A stretch of DNA of 64,000 bases from Ceratopteris richardii (lineage: Eukaryota; Streptophyta; Polypodiopsida; Polypodiales; Pteridaceae), in the NCBI GenBank assembly GCA_020310875.1, contig CM035407.1, forward strand, positions 225,859,468-225,923,467. Direction: 5' to 3'. Of the stretch, positions 12,091-22,755 are shown piece after piece. The notes below the pieces were generated by a model. That model was not told where the DNA came from. It searched no databases and worked only from the letters and a program-made list of their open reading frames with translations. Position 1 is the first letter of the stretch. Each line of letters opens with the position of its first letter. Made by a program: the position numbers and the translations under genes.

Positions 12091-13345
12091 ATCGTTCTTA
12101 ATCGTCTTATGGGCTCTGGTGGTTGAGGTATTATAGGAATTGCTGGTCTAATTGGAGTATTCCAACCTGCACTCCTAATGGTGGTCTTGGTCTCAGTGGT
12201 GGCCGATATTGGTTGCCTAGTCCAGGGTGTGTTTGAGTGTGTGGCTGCATTCTTGGCATTGCAAATTGCACATGGGTGAGGTTTGGAACACTCCGATGGC
12301 TCGTTTGTCCCGACATTGTATGTTCTGTCTCTTGTTGTGTTCCCAAGGGGCTCTGCGAGGTAGTTGCTTGCTCTCGCTGAGGGAACACAGGCAACCCCAT
12401 ATCCTTTAGTCGAGCTCTATCTATGCCATCAACAAGCCAATACCTTCTTTGGTTCTTGTCTAGGTATGTGATTCTAGACTCGTCTTTAGGATCCTTTAAC
12501 TCGTAAAATGTCGTTGGACTTTCCTCTTGACCCCTTTTAGGTAAGTCAATTTGTAACAATAAGTCTGATCCATGGATCAAGTAGACCTCCAGTAAGTAAT
12601 CATCTTGACACATCAAATCCCCTCTCAAGATTCGAGTTACTATTGATTTGCTCCTGGGAGTGGTTACCAACTCTTCAGGGTCCGGTCTTCCTAAATTTTC
12701 TTGTCCCCCTAACTCTCCTCCCTCATTGATCCGATCTGGGTGTTCTGTAACCATGTAGATGTGCCCCAACTTATCCATGTAAGCTCCTCCTTCGTACTTG
12801 ACTGCCAGTCTAGGCACTATGGTAGAATCCGTGGAAGTTACCCTTATATTACAATGATTTGGGATTTTGCATCTAGAGGACTCCTCTAGTGCATTTACAT
12901 AGCTTTGAGGGAATCTTCTAGGATTTCGAAGAAGAAAAATTATGCCCATTATTTTGAAAATTTTGGGGCTCCTCTTTTGTGCTTCATTCTTTTGCAACAC
13001 TGCATGACTATCCTTGTCTATAATGATGACCAAATTAGTCATCAGTGCTCCGCTCTCCTTCCTAAATTTATCATACTCTTGGGCCTCTTTATAGTTTCTA
13101 CAGATATGTCCTAGTTCTCCATAGAAGTAACATCTTACCGGTACCCTCGGTACAAAGTTTGATGTTCCTGTTTGTGACCAAGGTGACTGCTGTATTAATC
13201 CTTGTTGCAGATTTGATTGATCATACCTTGGAGATCGAGTGTTTCTCAAGTGTGGTGGTACATAAGTATTGGGCGGTACTGATTCCATTATAGTAGCATT
13301 TATCGTGACTCGATTCTGAGCCTTAGTATAGTACACATAGTACAT
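12090..13345 (-). mobile_element. Gyp1 spacer between the two gag modules, with one zinc knuckle
   Basis: Near 13,130-13,090 the minus strand reads CYFYGELGHICRNY, a CCHC-like knuckle that would close gag module 1. The following long stretch down to 12,131 keeps an open reading frame, but I recognise no family. It has an ordered-looking middle (GGAYMDKLGHIYMVTEHPDR, LRGDLMCQDDYLLEVYL, ITYLDKNQRRYWLVDGIDR) and a Pro/Gln-rich end before capsid module 2. It could be a captured sequence or an element-specific domain. It lies in the same orientation as the flanking gag modules. Confidence 0.5.
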
Positions 13346-13359
13346 TGTATCATCGTTAT

Positions 13360-14315
13360 CCCTATTACAAATTAGCTGTAATGTGTCCTGGGTTCTTAAA
13401 TTTCACACAAAAAATTTGCTTAGCTGCGTTTGTACCTTTATCTTTTGCAACCACAATCCATTCAATATCGTTAATGAAACCACCGATCTTGTTCTCCAGT
13501 TGCAGAGCCTGATCTATGATGGTGTCCAAGGGTAATCTGCTAGTGCTCCTAATTATCATGACTTATTTCAACTTTCGATTAAGACCGTTAATGAACCATA
13601 ATGTAATTACGTCTTTTGGTAACTTACTTTCAATCAAAAGTTATCGTACATGCATCTTGAAAATGGTAGCACAATCCTGAATAGACTGATTAGGCTTTTG
13701 TCGGTTGTTCTGTAGGAAATAAAAAAATTGAGCGAGATTTTTCTTGGATCGGAATATTTGTAACAAAGCATCCTTGACTTCTTCATATTCAATAAAATGT
13801 TTAATGTCATATCCCGTGAGCTACTTTGTTGCTTCATTCACCAGTGTTGTTTGGAAGATCATAGCTTTATCATCATCATCCACCATAAAGTTACCCATAC
13901 TTTCAAATACATCAAAATTAACTTCAAATGCTCACACATGAGCATCTATGTCATCTCTTGGGAATCCCCCAAACTTGGTGTAAGAAAATCCCATTGGGTA
14001 ATATCCCTCATGCTCATCATCTACCATTTATTTATCACCATATTGCTTCACTGTAAAGGAAGGCTGTTCGATGTCAGATTCGGTCGATATCGGAATTTCG
14101 ACTCAGTCATATGATGCCTCTTGATTATTTCCTTTATATACGAGCAAATCCTTAGTATCTCGGGTGTGTTGTATAGCTATATAACTTTCTCCTTCAAATG
14201 TCGAGTCATCCTTTAACCCCGTTGATCTTTCAATAGTCTTTCCTTCCTTGCTTTCACTTACCAGCCATTTCTTCTTTTCAAAACTATTATCGAAATCTGC
14301 TCCAGATGGAGGCAC
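13360..14315 (-). mobile_element. Gyp1 gag module 1: capsid-like domain
   Basis: Short minus-strand segments carry capsid-type motifs: KAMIFQTTLVNEATK, then NNRQKPNQSIQD, then LPLDTIIDQALQLENKI. These correspond to successive helices of the retrotransposon gag capsid domain. A charged N-terminal part (about 14,315-14,100) precedes them. The module is more eroded than module 2. It may be the original gag of the element or belong to a separate gypsy that was fused or nested in the same orientation. Broken in many places. Confidence 0.5.
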
Positions 14316-14415
14316 TCATACAGGTACTTTGTCTTGCCAATACCGTGGATATTCGATACTAGAACCTAGAATTGGCATACACTGTCCTTATTTTTTTGCA
14401 CTTAACAATCGCCAC

Positions 14416-14434
14416 TCCCCAACAAGATCACCAA
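14416..14434 (-). other. Candidate primer-binding site of Gyp1
   Basis: The minus strand reads TTGGTGATCTTGTTGGGGA just upstream of gag module 1. It resembles, with several mismatches, the TGGCGCCGTTGCCGGGGA-type primer sites that I recall from plant Athila/Tat gypsy elements. The position is right for a primer site next to a 5' LTR, but I see no LTR end beside it. Confidence 0.3.
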
Positions 14435-14450
14435 TGTTAATCTCACTGCT

Positions 14451-14640
14451 CTGGTGACACTTACAATCAGAAACAAGGATTACAGAATGGGTTCTTGGGT
14501 GGCAATCATATAAATAATCATTGTAGACTGTATTATTTCATGAATCATATTATAATTCTAGATAAACACCTCTTAGTGTAGACATGATGATACTCATTAT
14601 TTTTAGAATAGGTTTGGGACTTCATGAATGCATCAAAATT
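14451..14640. other. Unassigned junction between Gyp1 and Cop2 gag
   Basis: About 190 bases lie between the candidate Gyp1 primer site and the point where the Cop2 gag reading frame becomes recognisable. This could be what remains of a Gyp1 LTR. I find no matching repeat at the other Gyp1 edge near 4,391. Confidence 0.3.
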
Positions 14641-14892
14641 TTTATACCATCAGAGATTGATTTTAGAATATAGGACCTTGCAAGTGCATCCTTTGAACAC
14701 CAATTTGAAAGTATTTCCTCTTCTTCATGTGATGGTTGCCCTTTGTTACTCATGGTTGGCATAGCTTCATCTCCAGATGTGTATCCAAATAGATTCATCC
14801 CTTAAAGATAAGCCTCCATCCTTAGAGACCATGCTAGGTAGTTGCTTCTATCCAACTTTTCAATTGTTGATGGAAATCCATCCCCCATGTTG
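14640..14892 (-). mobile_element. Cop2 gag N-terminus
   Basis: The minus strand starts with MGDGFPSTIEKLDRSNYLAW and continues with EEEILSNWCSKDALARSYI. This is the usual start of a plant copia gag (DUF4219/UBN2 type; the family signature is a Leu-Asn/Asp-x-x-Asn-Tyr-x-x-Trp pattern). It starts about 10 bases downstream of the primer-binding site and is lost at about 14,640, where Gyp1-side sequence begins. The rest of the element is taken to be the pol at 2.0-4.4 kb. Broken. Confidence 0.75.
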
Positions 14893-14901
14893 ATTGACTA
14901 T

Positions 14902-14913
14902 GCTCTGATACCA
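14902..14913 (-). other. Primer-binding site of Cop2 (initiator Met tRNA)
   Basis: The minus strand has TGGTATCAGAGC, the perfect plant initiator-Met-tRNA primer site. It lies one base downstream of the LTR end ...CTTTACA. This fixes the orientation and the LTR boundary. Confidence 0.92.
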
Positions 14914-14914
14914 C

Positions 14915-15917
14915 TGTAAAGAGAGATGGTAGATGCAATCGGAAGATGAGTTGGTCCTACTTCAACCAGCTTCACACCAGCCATCTGAGACTTCAGAGTT
15001 GGTTAGTAGACCCTTTGAGCTTCCTAAATCCATAAAAAAATCACCCAAGTGTTTTGGAACAAGCATCTCAAAAGCTTGAGTCAAGACAGACTAGTTGCAA
15101 AATGACTAGCTCCCAAAACTTCCTATTTTTGTACATACTCCTGCTAGAAAAAATGAACAGTGCTCTCAACCTAGTAGGAATTAGAAAAAATGCTTTTGGA
15201 CATAGCAAGTAGACTTAGGTAGCTTGCTAATACAAGTTAAAACACTTCAATTGATCAACTGATTACTACGAACAAGATTTAGAAAAATATGGAACACTCT
15301 TGCTATTTTTGGGGCTCTATAGAGATTCGACCAGTGAGCAGAAAAAACACATGTTTCTCACAAATAATAAATTCAATGATCATGCAATTTTGTTAGCACA
15401 AACTAGATATAAAGAGTAGTCCAATGCACTTTAAAACTTTGCAAAATATTACATATAGCCTGAGATATGAGCTTTTGAAGTTATTGTTCTGAGTGAGTAT
15501 AGTAGAGAATAAAACAGAGAAGAAGTAAATGATGAATGTATAGATCGAGCAAGCTCTTCAATCTCTACAAATGAACATGACGTGGGCACAAATCAAGTTC
15601 TCTAATGGATACTTCTTTCAAGCTCTTTTTGTAGCTACTTTTGGAGGTACTTCTGAATTTGAATCCAAATAACTTTACCTAAAAGTGATGCTAAGAATCA
15701 GGAGATATTCTCTTAATTGATGGATTCGTGGTTTTAGGTAGTTAGAGCCATGAATTTCCTTTTTACATCATGGATGAATTAAGCCATTCTTTCTTTCACA
15801 ATTACAAGAGATAAAATATATTCTTTTACAAGAGGTGTTCATATGTCTACACATATGACTAAAAATGAACATAAATCAAATCATATCAAGAATGTGGGCT
15901 CGGGTAATGCACCAACA
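14915..15917 (-). repeat. Cop2 5' LTR (1,003 bp)
   Basis: The LTR runs on the minus strand from TGTTGGTGCATTACCC (at 15,917) to CTCTCTTTACA (at 14,915), with TG...CA ends, and is followed by a perfect primer site. A second LTR of the same family, in the opposite orientation, lies at 25,759-26,838. That one supports both ends here and shares a TATA-like region (ctataaaaagagc there). The upstream flank is Cop1 protease-region sequence, so this element was inserted into Cop1. Confidence 0.9.
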
Positions 15918-16655
15918 CTAACCAACTCCCAAAACATGATAAGAGGAGTTGTTGGCACATGTGATAGTATTCCCTGTAGGGGCATGCTCTAGTGAAGTGA
16001 AGAAACTATGTTGCAAGGTGATATGTTTGGTTGCCCCACTATCAAAGTACCAAACATCCGAGTCTAATGTAGATGGGTCATAGTTGCAAATGGTGGTAAA
16101 TGCCCATTCTTTATCCTACAAAAGATTAACAGACTTTGTTTTGGGTGTAGAGGCCTCTGCAACAACCATTCTAGCCTCTTTCTTCCTTGCCTCCTTAGCA
16201 ACCAGTTTTGGATAGCTCTTTATGACATGATCATTTTCTTTATAGTATTTGGTTACTAATAGAAGAGCTCCATTTACATTTGCCCTTTTGACTAGTCAAG
16301 AAAGCTTGATCCACAACATGCACCATGGATCTGTTCTGCTTAGAGTCATCTTTGTGCAATAGAATAGAGACTAACTCCTCAAATTTTAAGGCATTTGGAT
16401 TGCCTTTCATCATTAAACAAAGATTAGAAGCAAAACTCTGATATGAATCAGGAAGACTATTCAGAAAAGTTTGCATGAGTGAACTATCAAGCAAGACTTC
16501 ATGTGCAATCAACTGTTCCTTCAAATCTTTGATCTTTGTTAGAAAACTATCAATGGGATCTCCTTCATTCATGTGCTTACTCTCCAACTATTTTCGGAGG
16601 TAAGCAACACAGGCCTCATTTCTTGCCTGGTATAAAGTGGTAAGTGTACCTTACA
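15918..16655 (-). mobile_element. Cop1 gag 3' part and protease start, fragment
   Basis: This is homologous over its length to 60.5-61.3 kb (-). It has the gag core (SKHMNEGDPIDSFLTKIKDL, SLMQTFLNSLPDSYQSFASN), a linker, and the beginning of the protease region (near 16,050) up to the Cop2 LTR boundary at 15,917. The same protease stretch continues past that point in the 60.5 kb copy, so Cop2 inserted here. The other end stops near 16,655. Broken. Confidence 0.8.
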
Positions 16656-17880
16656 AGTTTGTTTTGATCCTAAAAACTTCATTTTGGAGTATAAACACGC
16701 TGTAATCTCATGATTATAGCTTCAGATGAACATGAAAGTTAGCTTTCTAGAATGTCCATGACATGAGGATCCATATGATGTGAATAACCTATTTTAGCCA
16801 AAATTAGGGTTAGGGTTTTCTCCCAATTCAGGCATCTGATGACTAAATGTTATATACCAAATGAAATCTCTCTTGAAGAACTATATAATGGTGTCATAAT
16901 ATTTTTTTGAACTTATGTGATTGTTGTAGAAGTAAGTCTGATTGCAAGTGGTCTAAGGCAACAGAAGAGAACAATTTCACAAATTGTTCTTTTTCAAGAT
17001 TGGTCCAAGGTAGTAGAGACAAATTTAACAAAATGGTCCATGGACTGGTTTAACGAGGAAGAGACCAATTTCACAAGATTAATTTTCAGAATTCATCCAA
17101 GGCAAACAGAAAGACCAATTTCACAAATTGTTCTATAGACTAATTTCCCGAGGAAGAGACTAATTTCACAAGACTGATTTTCATAATTCAAGGCAAACAA
17201 AAAAGACCGATTTCAAACATTGGGCTAAGGAATAACTTCACTGGCAGAGCAAGAGAGATTCCACAAATTGTTCTATGGAAGAATTTTCCAAAAAAGACCA
17301 ATTTCTCAAAATTCATCCGAGGCTAGATCTCAAATGCATTCAAGGCTCGTATCACTAGAAACTTAAAGAGAAGGGCCCACCAGAAGGAGTTGAGCAGAAT
17401 AAGAGAGTGGAGACAAAGAGAACAGAGAAAGACAATGGAGACCAAAGTACCGGATTTGGTAGAGTGCTGATAGAGTATCGGATTTGGCAAAGTGCTGACA
17501 AAGTATCGGATTTGGAAGAGTGGTGATAGAGTACTGGATTTGGTTGAATATTAGAAAAGTGAGAGTGAAGGAGATAGACTAATGGAGTAACCGACTAACA
17601 AAGAAGCTTATATAAGGAAAGGAATTTGAGTACCAAGGGATAAAGATATCATATGTGATATATGAGAGATCAAAGTGAGGATACTTGAGTAAAGTGTGTC
17701 TCTACTCTCAAGCTTCAAAAACTTAGCCTAGGATTTAGACAAGAGGCTCTAGTCTTCTCACTTAGAGTGGACAAGTGGAGTAAGTCTATAAGGGCTGAGT
17801 GCTTAGCAAGAGACCCGCATGCTTCATTACTACCTTGAGGTTGGCTTCCGTGGTTAGATTGTGGGCTTGTGAGGTGCTTC
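16656..17880. repeat. LTR-like repetitive block with two internal tandem repeat arrays
   Basis: A non-coding 1.2 kb block sits where Cop1 gag homology stops. At about 16,965-17,320 a degenerate unit around gaccaatttcacaaattgttcta recurs at least five times. At about 17,440-17,545 a unit around agtatcggatttggaagagt recurs four times at about 35-base spacing. A TATA-like cttatataagg lies near 17,610. A tandem array upstream of a TATA box is common in plant LTRs, and this may be a solo LTR, but clear ends and a target duplication are not visible. Confidence 0.4.
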
Positions 17881-18720
17881 TTGTAGCATCCATTGCTTTT
17901 GCTTCTTTAAACTGTGATTGAACCACCTATTTTGTTCACTTCCATACTTGATGCTAGTATAGTAATGCTTTTGTGACTCGTAATCCTGACTCTTAATTTG
18001 TCTCATCTTGTAATCTTCTTGTGATTTGCAATTGTGCAAAGCAAACACATAGTGCAAATTCCATTGAGAAAAAGAACCCACCTCGAGCACAAGAGAACAA
18101 GAATTTTCACTACATGTGCCAATCATATTCTTTAAGTTTCTAAGCTTCAAATTATCTGAATAAATTGAATCACTAACTTTCATCCTTTTGTTGGCTAACT
18201 GATTCTTTAGATGAGCATTTGCAATAGAATTTCTATCTTGATAGAGATACTTTAACTCTAATCAAGCATGAGGGGAAGTTTTGCATGACCTGATTTGGGG
18301 TAAAATATGCTTCTTCACTCTCAAAACAATTGTATGAAATTGCTAGAGCATCCTTTGAATCCCATTTGAACTCATCTTTTGAAATAAGTAAAGTATTAGT
18401 ACCACAAACTCTAGATAATTAAAGAGTTCTTTCTTCTTCACTAACCTCCTATTGAGGAAAATTTGGAACAGAAGGTTTTCTAGAAGATAAAGCAACATCC
18501 TAATTGTCTTTGCCTTGGATAAGTACCATTATACACTATTCCACAAGTCTTTAGATACTAACAAATTCATCATTGTAAAACTCCAAATTGGATAGTTAGA
18601 AATTCCTTCAAATGTTGGAATCAGGGTGGCCTTAATAATGATAATCACAAGTTTTCAGGATCTTTGAACAAATGAACCTTAGCATACACACCTTAAGACT
18701 CAAAATGAAATATACATTCA
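17881..18720 (-). mobile_element. Possible copia gag remnant, very eroded
   Basis: Near 18,600-18,550 the minus strand reads NYPIWSFTMMNLLVSKDLWN, which resembles the N-terminal motif of copia gag (Asn-Tyr-x-x-Trp). Downstream there is only an open stretch of about 110 codons (18,183-17,854) that I do not recognise. It is Lys/Gln/Ser-rich and has no domain. The assignment rests on one motif. Confidence 0.3.
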
Positions 18721-18879
18721 TAAGTCCAAAGTTATCCAAACTTATGAACCCTACATAGAGAACACAAACACATACACATAAGAAAAAACAACAAACAAAA
18801 GCAAGAGTCTACACAAAAACTAAGATAAATATAAGACATGAAAAATGCAAACAAGAAATAAAACCAATACAAAATGAAC

Positions 18880-18978
18880 CACACTTCTTTTAATAATAAT
18901 ATTAATAATTAAATAATAATAATAATAAATAAATAAAAAGAAAACTATAAAAGAAAATAAATGAAAATAATCATAATT

Positions 18979-19013
<35 letters not shown>

Positions 19014-19015
19014 AT
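18880..19015. repeat. Low-complexity and microsatellite tract: (AAT)n, (AC)n, (AT)n
   Basis: About 18,885-18,940 is built of aataat/taaataa triplets. From about 18,979 to 19,013 a run of AC dinucleotides passes directly into AT dinucleotides. The stretch from 18,720 to 19,260 otherwise shows nothing coding. Confidence 0.85.
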
Positions 19016-19264
19016 AAAAACAAAAATAAAACAAAAATTGCATTGTCAACTTCTACGTCTATCCAAAACAAGAAGTATCAGACTTAAACTTTATCATGCA
19101 TAGCTTGGACAAATAGCTATGAAATCCCTACTCACGTCATCAATGCTCTAGAGTAGGTGCAGACTTTAATAAAGGGTCTTTATAAATAAAGATCCCTAAC
19201 AAAGTCAAAGTACCAGAGCACGTCATCGCTTCATCTAGGGCGTTGTTGACAGCCTTCCATTCAG

Positions 19265-19955
19265 AGTCTCAGAATAGCATGAAAATTGGTGAGCATACTC
19301 AAGGTGATTAGGAAATCAAAACAGCTTCTTCACTTTGCAGTGTCAAAATCACAATATGAGCTCATTTCAGCCTCCAAATGCACTATCGTAGTGGTTCTGC
19401 ATGCAATTTTGTCTTTTTGTGCCAAATATATATATAGGTTCCAGTTAGCCAGTATAAGTGTCTCCAAGTATGCTAGAGGTTTATTAGAACTTGACAGGCT
19501 AGTTCTGTTCAACGTTTTGAGATACAATAATTTTTTTGTATCAAGGTATTTTGGTCAATGGCCATGGCTAAATGCAGTGATATATTCCATATGTTGGATG
19601 TTGAGGATAAGTTGGATGGTACCAATCACCCATTATGGGCGTATATGATGCGTCATGTATTGGTTGCAAAAGGACTATGGAATATTGTGTAGGGTGTTGA
19701 AAAACGGCCTATTACACTTGCAAACATAGTTGATGAAGGTGATGCAAACGGCATTGAAGATTGTGATATTCTTCATGTTCCTGTTCATGTTGTGACTCTT
19801 GCTGCACCTATTGTAGAGCAAATTCATTGGGATGGAAGAGATGCTCAGGTACATGCATTGATAGCCTTATCTTTCAAACATGCCATTATTCCTCACATTC
19901 GCTCTTGCAGAACAACTAAGGATGCTTGGGATACATATTCTTAAAGTACTCATCA
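19265..19955 (+). mobile_element. Cop1 leader and gag N-terminus, fragment
   Basis: On the plus strand this matches the reverse complement of 61.2-61.8 kb. It contains the untranslated leader (agtctcagaat..., aaatatatatataggtt) and then the gag start region around GATGTTGAGGATAAGTTGGA (about 19,600) and GTGTTGAAAAACGGCC. The LTR expected upstream is not recognisable. The fragment fades at about 19,955. Broken. Confidence 0.75.
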
Positions 19956-21125
19956 AGAGATTTCTATTTATATGTAAGACTTATCCATTAGTGACCTAAA
20001 ACTCCTCAAAATCTAAATTCTAATTTCTATGCTTTTCTTCAATTTATGATAAATGGCTGAGATTTAGTCATTGATAAGCTAACTAGGCCAATGGTCTATA
20101 TCAATCCCATCCAAAAGCACCTATTAGAAGCGAAATTTAAAAAAAAATCCTTTTTAACACTTTTGTGTGAATTGTGATGCAACTTATGCTAATTGCTTTT
20201 TTGGCTTTTTCATTGTTTTTTCCCTGAACTTTGACTGAAGGTCACAATGTTGCCATTTTATGGATGTGTGTGAAGGGCAATAGTGTTGAATGGATAAACA
20301 TCTCAAGTGATGTAACTATCAGATATATTCAAATGCTCCATCCTCAAGTGACCATAAATGATCCATGATGCTTTAAGGTGTAAGGCCTCTATTATGAGGA
20401 GAAGCCATGGTGAGAGCTCAAACATTTTTGGAACCTTAGCCTCCATGTTAGATGAAGTCTTGTAGATATACTCAATGTAATCCACCTCAAGTGATTGCGA
20501 ATCATCCATGGTGCTCTAAGTTGTAAGGCCCCCATTATGAGGAAAAGCGATTCCTATTTAGATGAGCTCTGTGTGTGTCCGTTCATGATAATAGATGATC
20601 TTTGTGAGCCTAGCCATGTAGGATATAAACATTGGGGCCATTTGAGTTTCCATTCAAGAGAAAATAAAGGCCTTGTGGTGCCCCATGATTTCTATGGAGA
20701 GTGCAAAGGGGGCTTGCCCCCTTCTACAGGGTTCGAGGGGCTTATCCCCACGGTCTGGAGGGCCAAGAAGGTAGGACTTCTGGTCATGGAGATATTGTCG
20801 AATTATATATTTTGTCAATTATTTTCTCTTCCAACTACAATCTATTTATATGGACTCCCATGGTCGAAACTATATAAGCATGGTCCATGTGTAGCTCTAC
20901 ATAGCATTGTGCACTAGTAGGCCCTTCATCTAGAGTATGTCTAGATTGCCATCTAAGCTCCATATTGGGAGCGCACGGGTGGAACACCATCTTTGTAGCT
21001 GCATTAGTCTTGGAAATTTGAGAATTTGAGTTCTCTATCTTGGTGCATGTTGACCTGTGTTGGAAAATACCTACACAAGCCTTGGATAGATCTTTCTAGT
21101 TCATGTTACTTGTCGACGACTATAG
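19956..21125. repeat. Unassigned, partly repetitive region, LTR-like in places
   Basis: No coding signal. A segment of about 65 bases (cctcaagtgaccataaatga..., 20,341-20,404) is repeated in diverged form at 20,483-20,549. At 20,706-20,749 there are two GC-rich hairpins in otherwise AT-rich DNA: AAGGGGGC-TT-GCCCCCTT and GGGG-CTTAT-CCCC. A TATA-like ctatataagc lies near 20,870. These are features of an LTR, but I cannot define its ends. Confidence 0.35.
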
Positions 21126-21129
21126 AATC

Positions 21130-22540
21130 GAACCATCATGGGGCATACCTTGTCAACTTTGTGGTCCATGTCTTGAATTGAAGATACACGAAGGCACTTG
21201 ATGAAAAGACTCCACAAGAGGCCTACACTGGTAAAAAGACATTTGTTTTCCATTCCAAAGTATTTGGAAGTGAATGTCATGTACATGTTCCAAATAGATA
21301 GAGAAACAAGCTTCAATAAAAAAGCATCAAATGTATCTTCTTTGGGTACAACGAGGATAAGAAGGCTTATAAGCTTTATGACCTTGAGGCCAAAGAAGTC
21401 ATGACGAGTTTTGATGTGGTGTTTAATGAGCAGTAGCCATGTGCAGTGGAGGAAAAGAGAGCTTTCACTTTATGATCAAGTGAAGGGGCATTCCATTATG
21501 AACTTGGCCCAAGAGCTATCCCTTCTACATAAGGGAAAGAAGCATCATCTTCAAATGATGAGTCTAAAAGTCACCAACCTATCATCACCCAAACGGAAAA
21601 GCCATTGCCACATTGGGTGAGGAAGCTCTATGATTTTGCAAACCCCATCCCATAGTCACTAGAACAGGCTGTATATGAACCAAGGTGATAACAGAAAATA
21701 GAGGAGCAGAAACGAGTAAGTGCCCTGATTGTAAATCCAATCTTGGTGACTGAACTCACTCATTCAAGGACAAGCAAAGGAACCAACCAATGTTGAAGAG
21801 GCACTCCAAGATCCGAATTGGAGGGTTGTTATGCAAATAGAATACGACAATATCATGAAGAATGGAACTTGGGAGCTAGTGGATCAATCCCCTAAGTGCA
21901 AAGTCATTGGCACGTCGAGAAGCTAAAGTATAGGGCTGATGTTACTTTGGAAAACTGCAAAGCAAGACTTGTTCCGCTTGACCACTCACAAGTTGAAGGG
22001 ATTGAATTTTGTGAATCATTTGTGCCACTTGCAAGCATGACTACTATCTAAGTAGTACAAGCTTTGGTTGCACATAAACGATGGCTAGTGTATGACATGG
22101 ATGACTTGGCTCTTTAAATGAATACCTTAAGGAGGAGGTATATGTGTCTCGGCCGCCAGTGTTTGAGGCTCTTCATTCAGAGAGCCAAGCTATGTAAGTT
22201 TAAGAAGGCATTATATGGGCTGAAGCAAACCCCTTCACCATGGTACCATCAGATAGATAAGTATCTCTTGGATCTAGGTTTCAAAAGATGTGCTTTTGAT
22301 GCTAACTTGTTTGTACTGAAGAGAGGCAAGAAGACAATTGTGATTGTACTCTATGTAGATGACTTTGTGATTACATATTCTTCTACAAATGAAAGATGCC
22401 TCAAGCTCAAAATGTGAAATGACAGACTTGGGATTTATGCATTATTGCTTAGGCCTTGAAGTATGGAAAGAATGAAGGAAGATTTTTATCTTTCAACAAT
22501 AGCATGCAAGACGATTTTGAAGGCATTCAACATGGAGCAA
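21130..22540 (+). mobile_element. Cop4 (Ty1/copia) integrase tail and reverse transcriptase, fragment
   Basis: Plus-strand motifs in order: integrase C-terminal region (KALDEKTPQEAYTGKK near 21,185; KAYKLYDLEAKEV near 21,370), then reverse transcriptase (CKARLVPLDHSQVEGIEFCE near 21,960; [20 protein letters not shown] near 22,200; VLYVDDFVITYSS near 22,350). The YVDD catalytic motif is visible. The sequence differs from Cop1 and Cop2, so this is a separate copia family. It loses similarity at about 22,540 and is followed by a CATA-rich tract. Broken in many places. Confidence 0.75.
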
Positions 22541-22589
22541 GGTAGTACAAAACGTTTGGTAGGACACTTACAATATGCATACAGAGGTG

Positions 22590-22755
22590 CTATACCAAAT
22601 GCTACGATATGGAATGCTATGCATATATATAATATGACACACATTGCATATATGAATAATGACATACATCGCACACACATGCATACGTATGCCATGCAAT
22701 GCACATGCATATATCTTATATGGATAATGAGACATGCATATATGTATCTTTGAAT
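22590..22755. repeat. CATA/TATG-rich degenerate microsatellite
   Basis: The stretch is built of variants of catatat, acacat and gcatac. It looks like an expanded and decayed dinucleotide/tetranucleotide tract that now ends the Cop4 fragment. Confidence 0.6.

Larger units (their letters stand above)
4391..14450 (-). mobile_element. Gyp1: large Ty3/gypsy element (gag, gag-like, PR, RT, RNase H, IN, PR-like), LTRs not seen
   Basis: About 10 kb of gypsy-type coding sequence, all on the minus strand. Domains in order: capsid-like module 1 and a zinc knuckle (14.3-13.1 kb); a spacer (13.1-12.1 kb); capsid-like module 2 and a cluster of knuckles (12.1-10.5 kb); protease (about 9.5-9.2 kb); reverse transcriptase and RNase H (8.3-6.9 kb); two H2C2 zinc domains and the integrase core (6.9-5.4 kb); and a second retropepsin-like domain with a basic tail (5.4-4.4 kb). 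RT before integrase is the Ty3/gypsy order. I see no chromodomain. Convincing LTRs are absent at either edge, so the element is truncated or its LTRs are unrecognisable. It sits inside a Cop2 copia element, so it is the younger of the two. Broken in roughly a dozen or more places. Confidence 0.85.
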
